Shown: piece after piece, positions 9,697 through 18,507 of the stretch | How positions within the stretch are numbered: the first letter of the stretch is position 1 | Layout of the letters: each line of letters opens with the position of its first letter | Assembly: GCF_025460835.1 (NCBI RefSeq) | Contig: NZ_JAMXAY010000036.1 | Coordinates: 918 to 52,484 of the forward strand | Source: Parapedobacter soli | Lineage (GTDB): Bacteria > Bacteroidota > Bacteroidia > Sphingobacteriales > Sphingobacteriaceae | DNA: 51,567 bases | Reading direction: 5' to 3' | The notes under the pieces: generated by a model | The model's input: only the letters and a program-made list of their open reading frames with translations | Told to the model about the DNA's origin: nothing | Database searches by the model: none | Position numbers and translations under genes: made by a program

Positions 9697-11586
9697 TTAT
9701 AACTTATAAGCTGAAATCTCGCTATTTCCAGACATATAATACAGATAGCCCGCCATGTCGTCCACTTCATACACGGGCTTTTTGTCTTTCAGCACGATTT
9801 CTTGCTCGGTCTTTCCCGTATCCTTGTTTACTTTTACAATGCCCACACCGTCGCTGAGGCTGGTCAGGATAAAGCGTGCATCTTCTGTGGCCATGGTCGC
9901 TTTGAAACGTTTCACCATTTCGCTGTAGGAACTAGATGCAATGTTTTCAAACCCTGTTGCCGCGGCTGCGTTCCGGTTAGCTCGCTGGGCACCGGCACTG
10001 CTGTAGTTGCCCAGCGAATAATGGTAGGTCGACTGCGTAGCCGCTGCTGCCGCCACAGCCGCCGAGGCGACGGTCATCACCCCCATCGCTGCTTTCATGA
10101 TACCGCTTTGGCCGGGCGCTTTATGGTAGGTATGGTAAATCTCGTTGCCGTCGTTTGCCAGCAACAGCATGTTCTGGTCGGAAGTAAGCAAAATGCCCGC
10201 TCCGCGCACATCGATGCCGCTGACACTTTCTTTCCCCTCAAGTTCCACCTCGGCCCATGTGCCTACGTCGCCGTTGTTTTCGTTGATGGCCAGTACCTCC
10301 TCGCCTGTGCTAATCAGGTAGCGATTATTGGCCTGGTCGTAAGCGCTAGACACGGCTTTTGCTTTTTTATATTGGATGGGTTTTGCCCAAACCGCATCAC
10401 CTGTACCAAGGTTAACAATATTGGCATCGGTATCGGTAATATAGAGGAGGCCCAACGGGGTGTTGGCCATCGTATGAATATTTTCGCCAGTCTTCAAAGG
10501 CTTTTTGAATACCGGTGTCCCATCGAACGATATCTTATTAATACCGCCCTCGTGCAATCCAAATAAGATGCCGTCATCCATCACGTAGAAATGCGAGACG
10601 TACCCTTTGGTTTTGGGTGCCTTATCCCATAGGTCCTCGCCACTTGCCGAGCTCAGGAACGCGATTTTTGATTCTCCACCAGCTGTAAGACGCCCTACCA
10701 GGCTACTTCCACCGCCCTTAAATACATCGGTTACCACGGCCAATCCACCGGGCAGTATCTGGAAACGGGTAACACGACCTTTCAAGCTCCGCTCTTTGGG
10801 CCATAGCACACTACCGTCCTTGCCAAACTTGTGTATACGGGTGTCGCCATTGGAACGTTCTTCAAAGCCATATATTTCGTTGCCCGCCGGGTCGGCAACC
10901 ATCTGGGAAATATTTTTGGTATCGTTTTCCCAAATGAGGTTACCCCCTTTCAAATCGGCACATACCACTTTCTTGGTTGTCGGCACCAATACCCGGTTGC
11001 CCAAAAGAACCGGTACGCCGGAACTCATCGGTATGGCGGCCACGCTCCTGGCTTTCCCGGCATTGGGATCGAGGTTAGCGAAACCTTCCTGTTTACCCGT
11101 AGCCAGGTCATAGATACCCACGGCCAGTACTTCTTTTTCCGCCTTGGTACGATTGCCCACCACGACCAGCTTGTTTTCCGGTTGGAATATGTTGAGCTGA
11201 GCGATCTGCTTCCACCCGTTTTCTTCCGTGGCAAACATCACCTTGCCCGATACGACATCGATAACGGTACGCTTAGAATTGGCGAAAATCGTACCCGGTA
11301 TCTGCGATTTCCCCCCTTGGGTGATGATAACATAGGGAGACAGTGGCACAACCTCCACCTCTTCTTCTTTTACCTTTCCGTACTCCTCAAAGATAAAATG
11401 AGGGGTATCCGCCCCGGGGCGGATACCCGCAAGCCCACCACTTCCTGCAACCAGCAGCACCCCGGCATCCGTGAGCTGCATAAATGCAATCTTCCCACCC
11501 ACGTCATAGGTGAAATCCGGCGTAGTCTTTTGCGCCGACGCGATTAGAACAAACGTTGTTAATGGCAATAGAATTAATTTCTTCAT
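9697..11586 (-). CDS. Secreted PQQ-like beta-propeller protein
   Basis: A 629-residue exported protein with a signal peptide ending near IASAQ. The body is made of repeated strands such as VVCADLKGGNLIWENDTKN, SASGEDLWDKAPKTKG and NENNGDVGTWAEVELEGK, the layout of PQQ-type/WD-like propeller blades. An Ala-rich hydrophobic stretch (MTVASAAVAAAAATQ) interrupts the C-terminal third. No catalytic residues are identified, so a binding or scaffolding role in the periplasm is more likely than an enzyme. A compound operator 75-130 bp upstream also occurs before the neighbouring response-regulator gene, which suggests that regulator controls this gene. Confidence 0.75.
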   Translation of the reverse strand: MKKLILLPLTTFVLIASAQKTTPDFTYDVGGKIAFMQLTDAGVLLVAGSGGLAGIRPGADTPHFIFEEYGKVKEEEVEVVPLSPYVIITQGGKSQIPGTIFANSKRTVIDVVSGKVMFATEENGWKQIAQLNIFQPENKLVVVGNRTKAEKEVLAVGIYDLATGKQEGFANLDPNAGKARSVAAIPMSSGVPVLLGNRVLVPTTKKVVCADLKGGNLIWENDTKNISQMVADPAGNEIYGFEERSNGDTRIHKFGKDGSVLWPKERSLKGRVTRFQILPGGLAVVTDVFKGGGSSLVGRLTAGGESKIAFLSSASGEDLWDKAPKTKGYVSHFYVMDDGILFGLHEGGINKISFDGTPVFKKPLKTGENIHTMANTPLGLLYITDTDANIVNLGTGDAVWAKPIQYKKAKAVSSAYDQANNRYLISTGEEVLAINENNGDVGTWAEVELEGKESVSGIDVRGAGILLTSDQNMLLLANDGNEIYHTYHKAPGQSGIMKAAMGVMTVASAAVAAAAATQSTYHYSLGNYSSAGAQRANRNAAAATGFENIASSSYSEMVKRFKATMATEDARFILTSLSDGVGIVKVNKDTGKTEQEIVLKDKKPVYEVDDMAGYLYYMSGNSEISAYKL

Positions 11587-11660
11587 CGTGTTGAATTATT
11601 GTAACTGATTAATTGGGAGCTAAGGTAGCGGGAAGACCCCGCGCATGGACTCCCCAATTC

Positions 11661-11716
11661 CACGGGTTTTCCTATCCGTGGAAATACGGATAAGACGACC
11701 TGAAACCACGGGTGGA
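11661..11716. promoter_or_regulatory. Compound operator upstream of the beta-propeller gene (copy A)
   Basis: Contains the inverted repeat ATCCGTG / TACGGAT (11674-11680 and 11685-11691) and a direct half-site CACGGGT at 11707-11713, exactly 22 bp after the TACGGAT half-site. A further CACGGGT lies at 11661. The same layout with the same spacing recurs at 12495-12540. Half-sites of this form and two-turn spacing are what a dimeric NarL/LuxR-type regulator would bind; the regulator gene lies next to it. Confidence 0.7.
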
Positions 11717-11770
11717 CCGCGGCAGGCACAGGCTATTACCGATGGAAATTATACGGCCAGCGATTGGAGG

Positions 11771-12400
11771 CTAAGAAATCAAGTTTTTGGCCAATGCATA
11801 TTTCAGCAGGCCGATGGTGTTGGTACTATTGGTTTTGCGCAGCAGGTTACTGCGGTGAGTTTCCACCGTACGTTCGCTAATAAAAAGCTTCTCAGCGATT
11901 TGTTTACTCGTAAACTCTTCGATCAGCAATTTGAGCACTTCTATTTCACGGTCGGTCAACTCCTGCGGGATGCGTATGTTGGCGTTCTCGGCCGCTAGCA
12001 AAGCGCGGGTAACTTCGACACTCCAGTATTGGCGGCCGCTATTCACGGCATCGATTGCATGGAAAAGTTCTTGCCGCGCATATTTTTTAAGGATATAGCC
12101 ATCCACGCCCGCCGCCATCACTTCACGGATGATATGCGGCTCGTCATGCATGCTCAACATAATGATTTTAAGATCTGAAACGATTGCCTTCGCTTTACTT
12201 ACCAAGGCAAGGCCATCCATATCGGGCATCGAATAGTCGGTAATCAGTAAATCAAAAGGCTCCTTTACAAGGTAGGAAAGCGCGAAATTAGCCGAGGAAG
12301 TCGTGGCACCGACAACGATAGCGGGATGATCCTGCAACAACGCCGCCAGCCCGTCAACGATAATGGCGTGGTCATCAACTAACAGCGTCTTAATCTGCAT
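11771..12400 (-). CDS. NarL/LuxR-type response regulator
   Basis: A 209-residue two-domain transcription factor. The receiver domain (1-120) has the acidic pair VDDH at 9-10, the phospho-acceptor Asp55 in LLITDYSMPDMDG, a Ser at 83 and Lys105 in GYILKK. The C-terminal GerE/LuxR helix-turn-helix (about 146-205) carries LTDREIEVLKLL and SERTVETHRSNLLRKT. It is divergent from the TPR histidine kinase, whose HisKA_3-type core normally pairs with NarL-type regulators, so the two very likely form one system. Matching operators lie before its own gene and before the adjacent propeller gene, suggesting autoregulation and one direct target. Confidence 0.93.
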   Translation of the reverse strand: MQIKTLLVDDHAIIVDGLAALLQDHPAIVVGATTSSANFALSYLVKEPFDLLITDYSMPDMDGLALVSKAKAIVSDLKIIMLSMHDEPHIIREVMAAGVDGYILKKYARQELFHAIDAVNSGRQYWSVEVTRALLAAENANIRIPQELTDREIEVLKLLIEEFTSKQIAEKLFISERTVETHRSNLLRKTNSTNTIGLLKYALAKNLIS

Positions 12401-12494
12401 ATTACATCCATCACAGGTGAATCATCGGGGGGTAAAATTACAAAAAGAAAAAGACAGTACGCGTAAAAAAGCCATATTATCAAACTCGTGTCCG

Positions 12495-12540
12495 CTATCC
12501 GTAGAAATACGGATATAAATCCCTAAACCCACGGATGGCA
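12495..12540. promoter_or_regulatory. Compound operator between regulator and kinase genes (copy B)
   Basis: TATCCGTAGAAATACGGATA is a perfect palindrome (8-bp arms, GAAA centre) at 12496-12515, followed by CACGGAT at 12530-12536, 22 bp after the TACGGAT half-site. The roughly 46-bp element aligns base for base, without gaps, with copy A at 11671-11716, including the tail CCACGG(A/G)TGG. It is about 95 bp upstream of the regulator start and about 20 bp upstream of a candidate -7 box for the kinase gene. Confidence 0.75.
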
Positions 12541-12558
12541 TGGCAACAAACCGTACCC

Positions 12559-12566
12559 TACTTTTG
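12559..12566 (+). promoter_or_regulatory. Candidate -7 element for the kinase gene
   Basis: TACTTTTG matches TAnnTTTG exactly, about 105 bp upstream of the kinase start. No clear TTTG is found 19-21 bp upstream; instead the CACGGAT half-site of operator copy B occupies that area, as expected for a promoter that depends on an activator. Confidence 0.45.
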
Positions 12567-12670
12567 TCGAAGTTGAAAGTTTTTCCGATGTTTATCGCAA
12601 AGCGTCTGATACCGACGATTCAGCGCCTGAAATTTATACTAACAATTAACTCGTGATTTAAGCCTAAAAT

Positions 12671-14560
12671 ATGGATAAGAAGTATGTGACCCTACTTTTA
12701 GTTTTTTACTTCACCCTACAGCTGGCAGCTTACGGCCAGCTCCAGGTGGAGAGCAAGGTCGACTCGCTAATTGAAAAGGCACGAACCGTGATCAACAACA
12801 ACACCGATTCGCTCGCCATAATCGCCGACCAGGCTTATCATCTTGCCCTTCAATCGTCCTACAAAAAAGGGATGGCCAATGCCATCCGTATTAAGGGTGT
12901 CGTGGCGCAATTTAACAATGAATACGATTCATCCATTGCACATTATACAGAAGCACTCGATTTGTTCGAAGAAATCGGAGATAGCCTGCAAGTCGCCAGG
13001 ACCTACTACAATATTGCCCTCATCTACAACCTCAGGTCCGATTACGAGCGTACCATCGAATACGGATTAAAAGCCATCAAAATGTCGGAGCAAATAGGCG
13101 ATATCAATGGAGAAGGGCGGGTTTATAACCTGATGGGCATTGCGGCAAATGCCCGGAAAGACTACGAGCAGTCCATTGCCTATTTTAGGCAATACAGTCA
13201 AAAGGTAGCGAGTATACCAGACTCCACCGAAATTGCTACCAGTTACAGCAACATGGGATCCACCTTCCAATCCATGGGGCAGTTGGATTCCGCTATCCAT
13301 TACCTTACGCTGGCAGAAAAAATCTACCTGCAGATGGGTACCCACCGTAATATGCCCGATGTCTACCAAAACCTTGGGGTACTTTACGAAGAAAACAATC
13401 AATTGAATGAAGCAGAAGAATACACGACAAAAGGGTTAGCGTTGGCCAAATCCATGGGGAATAGACAACGCGAGGCCGGCCTCTACAACAATCTTGGAAA
13501 AATCCAGAATGCCCAACGCCATTGGCAAGAGGCAATAACCAACCTGTCGCAGTCGCTACAGATCGCCGACGAAATCGGCGATATGGAGATATGCTATCGA
13601 TCAAACGAGCAGCTTGCCCGCTCCTACGCAGGGTTGGGGCAATACGAGGAAGCCTACCGCTATCACCGGGATGCTGCCGTATACCGAGATTCGCTTTTTT
13701 CGATAGAAAAAACAAAAGCCGCACAGGAGTTGCAAACCCAATACGAAACGGAAAAAAAAGAACAACAAATAGAAATCCTCAACCAGCAAACCGCCATCCA
13801 TCAGTTGAAACTCCGTCAGCGGGGATTCCTGTTGATTGGGGCAGTGGTATTCCTTTCCGTTATGGCCCTCATGATTTACTTTGTGCAGAACCGCCGTAAA
13901 ATCCGCGCCGAAGCCCGGTTGCAACGCCAAGCAGCCAAGGAGGTACTGGAAGCTGAAGAGCGCGAACGCAGACGGATCGCTACCGACCTGCATGATGGCG
14001 TGGGACAAATGCTCTCTGCCGCACTTTTGCATGTGAATGAAGCGCATGACACGACACCCAACGATGCTAAAGCGAAGAACGCTATTGAAAAAGCCCTCGC
14101 CCACCTCCATGAAAGTTATAACGAAATGCGCAGCATTTCCCACCAGATGATGCCCAACGCACTACTCAAGGCAGGCCTCGCTTCCTCTGTGCGGGAATTT
14201 GTTGAAAAAATAGACACCCCGAAAATGAGGATTTCCCTTGATATCGTCGGGTTGGACCAACGGCTCGACGAACAGACCGAAACCGTGCTTTACCGGATTA
14301 TACAAGAAGCGGTGAATAACGTCGTGAAACATGCAGCAGCCTCGAAATTGACGCTCCAACTTATCAAAGACCATGATGGTATCGCCCTTACCGTCGAAGA
14401 CAACGGCAATGGATTCGATACGGCAAAAAGTGCAGACTTTGAAGGGATAGGCCTACGTAATATCCGGTCGCGGGTGGCCATGCTCGACGGCACCATCGAC
14501 ATCGACTCAGCTCCTAACCGCGGGACGCTCCTGGCCATACACATCCCGACATACGAATAA
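12671..14560 (+). CDS. TPR-containing sensor histidine kinase (HisKA_3 type)
   Basis: A 629-residue membrane kinase. A signal sequence (to about AAYGQ) is followed by six or so tetratricopeptide repeats in the periplasm (residues 60-350), a short coiled coil, and one membrane helix (FLLIGAVVFLSVMALMIYF, near 380-400). The cytoplasmic part has a dimerisation/phosphotransfer domain with the H-box TDLHDGVGQ and a HATPase domain with N-box EAVNNVVKHA, DNGNGFD and GIGLRNIRSRV. It should phosphorylate the divergent NarL-type regulator. The TPR sensor part suggests detection through a protein partner; the propeller protein is a speculative candidate. Confidence 0.93.
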   Translation: MDKKYVTLLLVFYFTLQLAAYGQLQVESKVDSLIEKARTVINNNTDSLAIIADQAYHLALQSSYKKGMANAIRIKGVVAQFNNEYDSSIAHYTEALDLFEEIGDSLQVARTYYNIALIYNLRSDYERTIEYGLKAIKMSEQIGDINGEGRVYNLMGIAANARKDYEQSIAYFRQYSQKVASIPDSTEIATSYSNMGSTFQSMGQLDSAIHYLTLAEKIYLQMGTHRNMPDVYQNLGVLYEENNQLNEAEEYTTKGLALAKSMGNRQREAGLYNNLGKIQNAQRHWQEAITNLSQSLQIADEIGDMEICYRSNEQLARSYAGLGQYEEAYRYHRDAAVYRDSLFSIEKTKAAQELQTQYETEKKEQQIEILNQQTAIHQLKLRQRGFLLIGAVVFLSVMALMIYFVQNRRKIRAEARLQRQAAKEVLEAEERERRRIATDLHDGVGQMLSAALLHVNEAHDTTPNDAKAKNAIEKALAHLHESYNEMRSISHQMMPNALLKAGLASSVREFVEKIDTPKMRISLDIVGLDQRLDEQTETVLYRIIQEAVNNVVKHAAASKLTLQLIKDHDGIALTVEDNGNGFDTAKSADFEGIGLRNIRSRVAMLDGTIDIDSAPNRGTLLAIHIPTYE

Positions 14561-14619
14561 CGAAAGGCACGTAAATCGAGGCTAAGCGCTGGGAATCATG
14601 GCCTACGGCAATGACGTGT

Positions 14620-16530
14620 TTACGCGCTGAAGTAAGCCCTTACATTTTTCCCCTCCACCCAGTTCATGTAAGCGCGATTGACCACACGGTTTCCACCTGG
14701 CGTAGGGTAATCCCCAGAAAAATACCAGTCACCTTTGTGGTCAGGGCACGCCGCGTGCAGATTCTCCAGTTTTTGATAGATAACTTCAACCTCAGCCGTG
14801 ATACGTGTGCCCCGGATGATACTTGCTATCTCCGCAGAAATTTCTTCGTCTGTAAATGGCGCATAGATGGCTTTTACATAATTCTCCACATCTTCTTTGG
14901 GCAGTTCCAACGATGCCAGGCATTGCCGGTAAACTTCCTCCACAATATGTCCGATTCCACTCTTATACAATAGGGAAACAGCTGCTTCGAAAGCCACAAA
15001 TTCTCCCATCCTTGACATATCGATCCCATAGCAGTCAGGGTAGCGTATTTGGGGTGCGGACGAAACGATGATGATTTTCTTCGGATTCAGGCGATCAAGG
15101 ATAGTCAAAATGCTCTGCTTGAGAGTCGTACCGCGAACAATGGAATCATCCACCGCGACAATCGTATCTTCATGGTCCTTAACAATACCATAGGTCGTAT
15201 CATACACGTGTTGGACCATATCTTGCCGATCGGCATCTTGCGTAATGAACGTACGGAGCTTAGCATCCTTGATATTTAGCTTTTCGAACCGCGGAGAAAT
15301 GCTTAACATCTCGTCCAGTTCTTTGTCCGAAATTTTATCCGCACGATTAAGCAATGTCTCTTTCTGAAGCGTACGTACATATTCATGTATACCTTCCTCC
15401 ATGCCGTAAAATGCCACCTCTGCCGTATTCGGGATATAAGAAAACACCGTATGCTTGATATCGTAGTTAATCGCTGTCAAAATCTGGGGGCACAGGAGTC
15501 GTCCCAAATGCTTGCGTTCCTGGTAGATTGCCGCATCGCTCCCCCGCGAGAAATAAATCCGTTCAAATGAGCACGACTTCTTTTCCACCGGTTCCCTGAA
15601 CATTTCCTCCGTGATGGAGCCGTCTTTTTTAACGATTAATGCATAACCGGGCTTTACTTCATTGATTTCTTCAAACTTGACGTTGAAAGCGGTCTGTATG
15701 GCCGGGCGTTCAGACGCAGCCACCAACACCTCGTCGTTGACATAATAATAGGCCGGCCTGATCCCAGCCGGATCGCGCATAACGAAAGCGTCGCCATGCC
15801 CTACGATACCCCCAATGGTATAGCCACCGTCCCACGTCTTCGCAGATTTGCGCAAAATACGTGCAATATCAAGATGTTCCGCTATGAGGCTACTGATTTC
15901 GACGTTGCTATACCCCTGCCGTTTAAATTTATCGAATTGCTCTTGGTTCTCTGAATCGAGGAAATGGCCAATCTTTTCGAGTACCGTAACGGTGTCGGCC
16001 TTTTCCTTCGGATGCTGCCCCAACTCATAAAGCTGTTCGAGCAATTCATCGACATTGGTCATGTTGAAATTACCAGCCAGAACAAGGTTACGCGTCATCC
16101 AATTGTTTTGCCGCAAAAACGGGTGGCAGCTTTCAATGCTGTTCTTGCCATGTGTGCCGTAGCGGAGGTGCCCCATAAGCACTTCGCCGGTAAAGCTTAC
16201 GTTCTCCTTCAGCCACTGGCTGTCGGCGTACCTTTCTGGATAAGCCCGCTGCACAGTGGCAAACTTCCGCTGCACATATTCGAAGATATCAGCTACCGCA
16301 TTAGACGCCATGGAACGATAACGGCTAATGTAACGGCTACCGGGCTTTACACCGAGCTTGATTGTAGCAATCCCCGCGCCGTCCTGCCCGCGGTTGTGTT
16401 GCTTCTCCATCAATAAGTACAACTTATTGATACCGTATAAGGCTGTACCGTATTTTTCCTGATAATATGAAAGGGGGTTTAACAGGCGAATCAGTGCGAT
16501 ACCACACTCGTGTTTAATAGCGTCACTCAT
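14620..16530 (-). CDS. purF: Amidophosphoribosyltransferase, long Bacteroidota form
   Basis: First step of purine synthesis: PRPP plus glutamine gives 5-phosphoribosylamine. The N-terminal glutamine amidotransferase (Ntn hydrolase) needs a free N-terminal Cys; here Cys9 in KHECGIAL follows a short MSDAIKHE propeptide, as in processed PurF proteins. The C-terminal phosphoribosyltransferase has the PRPP loop VAVDDSIVRGTTL. At 636 residues it is longer than the roughly 500-residue standard PurF; long forms like this are common in Bacteroidota, where a second canonical copy may exist elsewhere. The ATG at 16530 is preferred to one ten codons upstream because it gives the shorter propeptide and lies just after a TAnnTTTG promoter. 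Confidence 0.85.
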   Translation of the reverse strand: MSDAIKHECGIALIRLLNPLSYYQEKYGTALYGINKLYLLMEKQHNRGQDGAGIATIKLGVKPGSRYISRYRSMASNAVADIFEYVQRKFATVQRAYPERYADSQWLKENVSFTGEVLMGHLRYGTHGKNSIESCHPFLRQNNWMTRNLVLAGNFNMTNVDELLEQLYELGQHPKEKADTVTVLEKIGHFLDSENQEQFDKFKRQGYSNVEISSLIAEHLDIARILRKSAKTWDGGYTIGGIVGHGDAFVMRDPAGIRPAYYYVNDEVLVAASERPAIQTAFNVKFEEINEVKPGYALIVKKDGSITEEMFREPVEKKSCSFERIYFSRGSDAAIYQERKHLGRLLCPQILTAINYDIKHTVFSYIPNTAEVAFYGMEEGIHEYVRTLQKETLLNRADKISDKELDEMLSISPRFEKLNIKDAKLRTFITQDADRQDMVQHVYDTTYGIVKDHEDTIVAVDDSIVRGTTLKQSILTILDRLNPKKIIIVSSAPQIRYPDCYGIDMSRMGEFVAFEAAVSLLYKSGIGHIVEEVYRQCLASLELPKEDVENYVKAIYAPFTDEEISAEIASIIRGTRITAEVEVIYQKLENLHAACPDHKGDWYFSGDYPTPGGNRVVNRAYMNWVEGKNVRAYFSA

Positions 16531-16547
16531 TGTATGCGTTGAATGGG

Positions 16548-16555
16548 CAAAGGTA
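16548..16555 (-). promoter_or_regulatory. -7 element of the purF-like gene
   Basis: Read on the minus strand: TACCTTTG, an exact TAnnTTTG match, 17 bp upstream of the ATG at 16530. A TTTG about 23 bp further upstream may be the -33 element, a slightly long spacer. Confidence 0.55.
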
Positions 16556-16622
16556 CACAAAAATTATTATTTGATGTGCAAATAAAATGAAGATACCGCG
16601 CTTCATTTCGCTGCCAAACAAG

Positions 16623-16654
16623 TTTGTAAACCACAACAACTATCGTTAATTTCG
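16623..16654 (+). promoter_or_regulatory. Promoter of proline dehydrogenase gene
   Basis: TTTG (16623-16626), a 20-bp spacer, then TAATTTCG (16647-16654), a one-mismatch -7 element. It lies 22 bp upstream of the ATG at 16677. Spacing fits the Bacteroidota sigma-A consensus. Confidence 0.55.
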
Positions 16655-16676
16655 CACCGTAATTTGCACACACAGC

Positions 16677-17873
16677 ATGTCTCAACAAACGCAACAATTG
16701 GGCGAACTCTCTTTCGAAAATACGGAAATTGCATTCCGCGGCAAGAGCAATGGCGATTTGAATAAAGCCTATTGGCTGTTCAAAATCCTGTCCAGTAATT
16801 TCCTCACCCGGGTTGGCCGGCCAATTACCGATTTCGCATTTAACGTGGGTTTGCCGATTAAAGGGCTTATACGCGCTACTATTTTCAACCATTTTTGTGG
16901 GGGTGAAACCATTAAGGGGTGCTTCCCCGCCATTGAACGGTTAGCGGACCAGCGGGTAGGAACCATCCTCGATTATTCGGTCGAAGGAGAAGATACGGAA
17001 GAAGCGTTCGACGGGACCTGTAACGAGATTTTGCGCACCGTCGCCTACGCGAAGACCAACCCGAATATATCGTTTTCCGTATTCAAACCTACTGGACTGG
17101 GCCGCTTCGACCTATTTGAAAAAATCAATGCTAATGTGCCACTCAGCACCAACGAAAAGCTGGAATACGGGCGGGTCCGGCAACGATTTGAACGTATCTG
17201 CCAAGCCTGTCATGACAGTGGGGTGAAGGTGCTGATCGATGCCGAACATTCTTGGATACAGGATGTCATTGATGACCTTACCCGCGAGATGATGCAGCAG
17301 TTCAACCGAGAAGCCCCTATTGTGTACAACACCTACCAACTCTACCGACACGACAAGCTAGCCTCATTAAAGGCCGATTTCTACCTAGCGGAAACAGACG
17401 GATTTTTCCTTGGGGCCAAGTTGGTGCGGGGTGCTTATATGGAACTGGAACGGGAGCGCGCCCAGGAAAAGGGCTACCCCTCCCCCATCCAACCCAACAA
17501 GGAAGCAACGGATCGCGACTATGACCTTGCCATACGGTTTTGCCTAGACCATATCGACCGGATTGGACTTATGGCAGGCACGCACAATGAGGCGAACAGC
17601 AAAATGTTGGCTGACGAAATGAACGACCGACAACTGCCCCATGACCATCCCCACATTCACTTCGCCCAGCTGTTGGGCATGAGCGATAACCTGAGCTTCA
17701 ATCTGGCGGCCGCCGGATACCAAGTGGCTAAATACATGCCCTACGGTCCAGTAAAAGCCGTAATGCCCTACCTTTTCCGGCGGGCACAGGAAAACACCTC
17801 CGTAGCCGGACAGACAGGGCGTGAGCTTTCACTCATTGCCAAGGAGAAAAAACGACGGAAAACCACGAGATGA
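16677..17873 (+). CDS. Proline dehydrogenase (FAD-dependent)
   Basis: Oxidises proline to pyrroline-5-carboxylate, the first step of proline catabolism, passing electrons to the respiratory chain. The 398-residue monofunctional protein is a TIM-barrel PutA/PRODH-type enzyme. Conserved segments seen are FKPTGLGRF, VLIDAEHSW, AETDGFFLGAKLVRGAYMELER and, near the C-terminus, YMPYGPVKAVMPYLFRRAQEN, with the Arg residues of the substrate pocket. It lacks the P5C dehydrogenase domain of large PutA proteins. It overlaps the HAD hydrolase gene by four bases and so is probably translated with it. Confidence 0.93.
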   Translation: MSQQTQQLGELSFENTEIAFRGKSNGDLNKAYWLFKILSSNFLTRVGRPITDFAFNVGLPIKGLIRATIFNHFCGGETIKGCFPAIERLADQRVGTILDYSVEGEDTEEAFDGTCNEILRTVAYAKTNPNISFSVFKPTGLGRFDLFEKINANVPLSTNEKLEYGRVRQRFERICQACHDSGVKVLIDAEHSWIQDVIDDLTREMMQQFNREAPIVYNTYQLYRHDKLASLKADFYLAETDGFFLGAKLVRGAYMELERERAQEKGYPSPIQPNKEATDRDYDLAIRFCLDHIDRIGLMAGTHNEANSKMLADEMNDRQLPHDHPHIHFAQLLGMSDNLSFNLAAAGYQVAKYMPYGPVKAVMPYLFRRAQENTSVAGQTGRELSLIAKEKKRRKTTR

Positions 17874-18496
17874 CAACAGACACCCTGATACACGAAAAAC
17901 TTGACAAGCTCACTGAAATAAGCCGTAAAAAAAATTACAAAGCATTCTTATACGACTGCGACGGTACATTGGCCGATAATATGCATGCACATAAAGCTGC
18001 TTATCAAAAAGCAGCAGCACAGTTTGGCATCAAGCTCGATACCGCTATCATCGATGAGCTAGCCGGTTGGCCCACGCCATTGATAGCCCAGGAAATAAAC
18101 AAAAGGTACCAAACGAATGTGCCTCCCAACGACTTCGCATCATTGAAATCAACCATCTTTTTCGATGATTTCATTGCCCATACTTTGCCTGTGGAGTTCG
18201 TTGTCCACCACTTGAAAAACCACATCGGCAAAGTCCGCATCGGCGTGGTTTCGGGCGGTAGCCGCAAAACAGTGACGCGTACATTGACAGTAATTGGCCT
18301 GATCGACGACATCGAAGTGCTCGTTTGTGCCGATGATACCGCCCGCGGCAAACCTTATGCAGACCCGTTCTTAAGCGCTGCCAAGCAGTTGGATGTAGCG
18401 CCACAAGACTGCCTGGTTTTCGAAGACGGTACCCCCGGCGTCCAAGGTGCCATTGCAGCAGGTATGGATTGGGTACGTATCGATAAGATTGTATAA
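17870..18496 (+). CDS. HAD-superfamily hydrolase (beta-phosphoglucomutase-like)
   Basis: A 208-residue soluble phosphatase or phosphomutase of HAD subfamily IA. All four motifs are visible: I, LYDCDGTLAD (nucleophile Asp and acid/base Asp); II, VVSGGS; III, Lys in ARGKPYADPF; IV, FEDGTPG. A helical cap follows motif I. The substrate is not predictable; small sugar phosphates or phosphoglycolate are typical. The start overlaps the proline dehydrogenase stop (ATGA). Its stop codon lies in the loop of a perfect hairpin shared with the convergent phosphatase gene. Confidence 0.9.
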   Translation: MTTDTLIHEKLDKLTEISRKKNYKAFLYDCDGTLADNMHAHKAAYQKAAAQFGIKLDTAIIDELAGWPTPLIAQEINKRYQTNVPPNDFASLKSTIFFDDFIAHTLPVEFVVHHLKNHIGKVRIGVVSGGSRKTVTRTLTVIGLIDDIEVLVCADDTARGKPYADPFLSAAKQLDVAPQDCLVFEDGTPGVQGAIAAGMDWVRIDKIV

Positions 18497-18507
18497 CAAT
18501 CTTATCG
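18481..18507. terminator. Perfect hairpin spanning both stop codons of a convergent gene pair
   Basis: CGATAAGATTGT (18481-18492) and ACAATCTTATCG (18496-18507) are perfect 12-bp arms around a 3-nt ATA loop. The HAD gene stop TAA is at 18494-18496 and the alkaline phosphatase stop is at 18502-18504, so the palindrome encodes the ends of both proteins. No U-tract is present; it probably ends or protects both transcripts. Confidence 0.6.
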
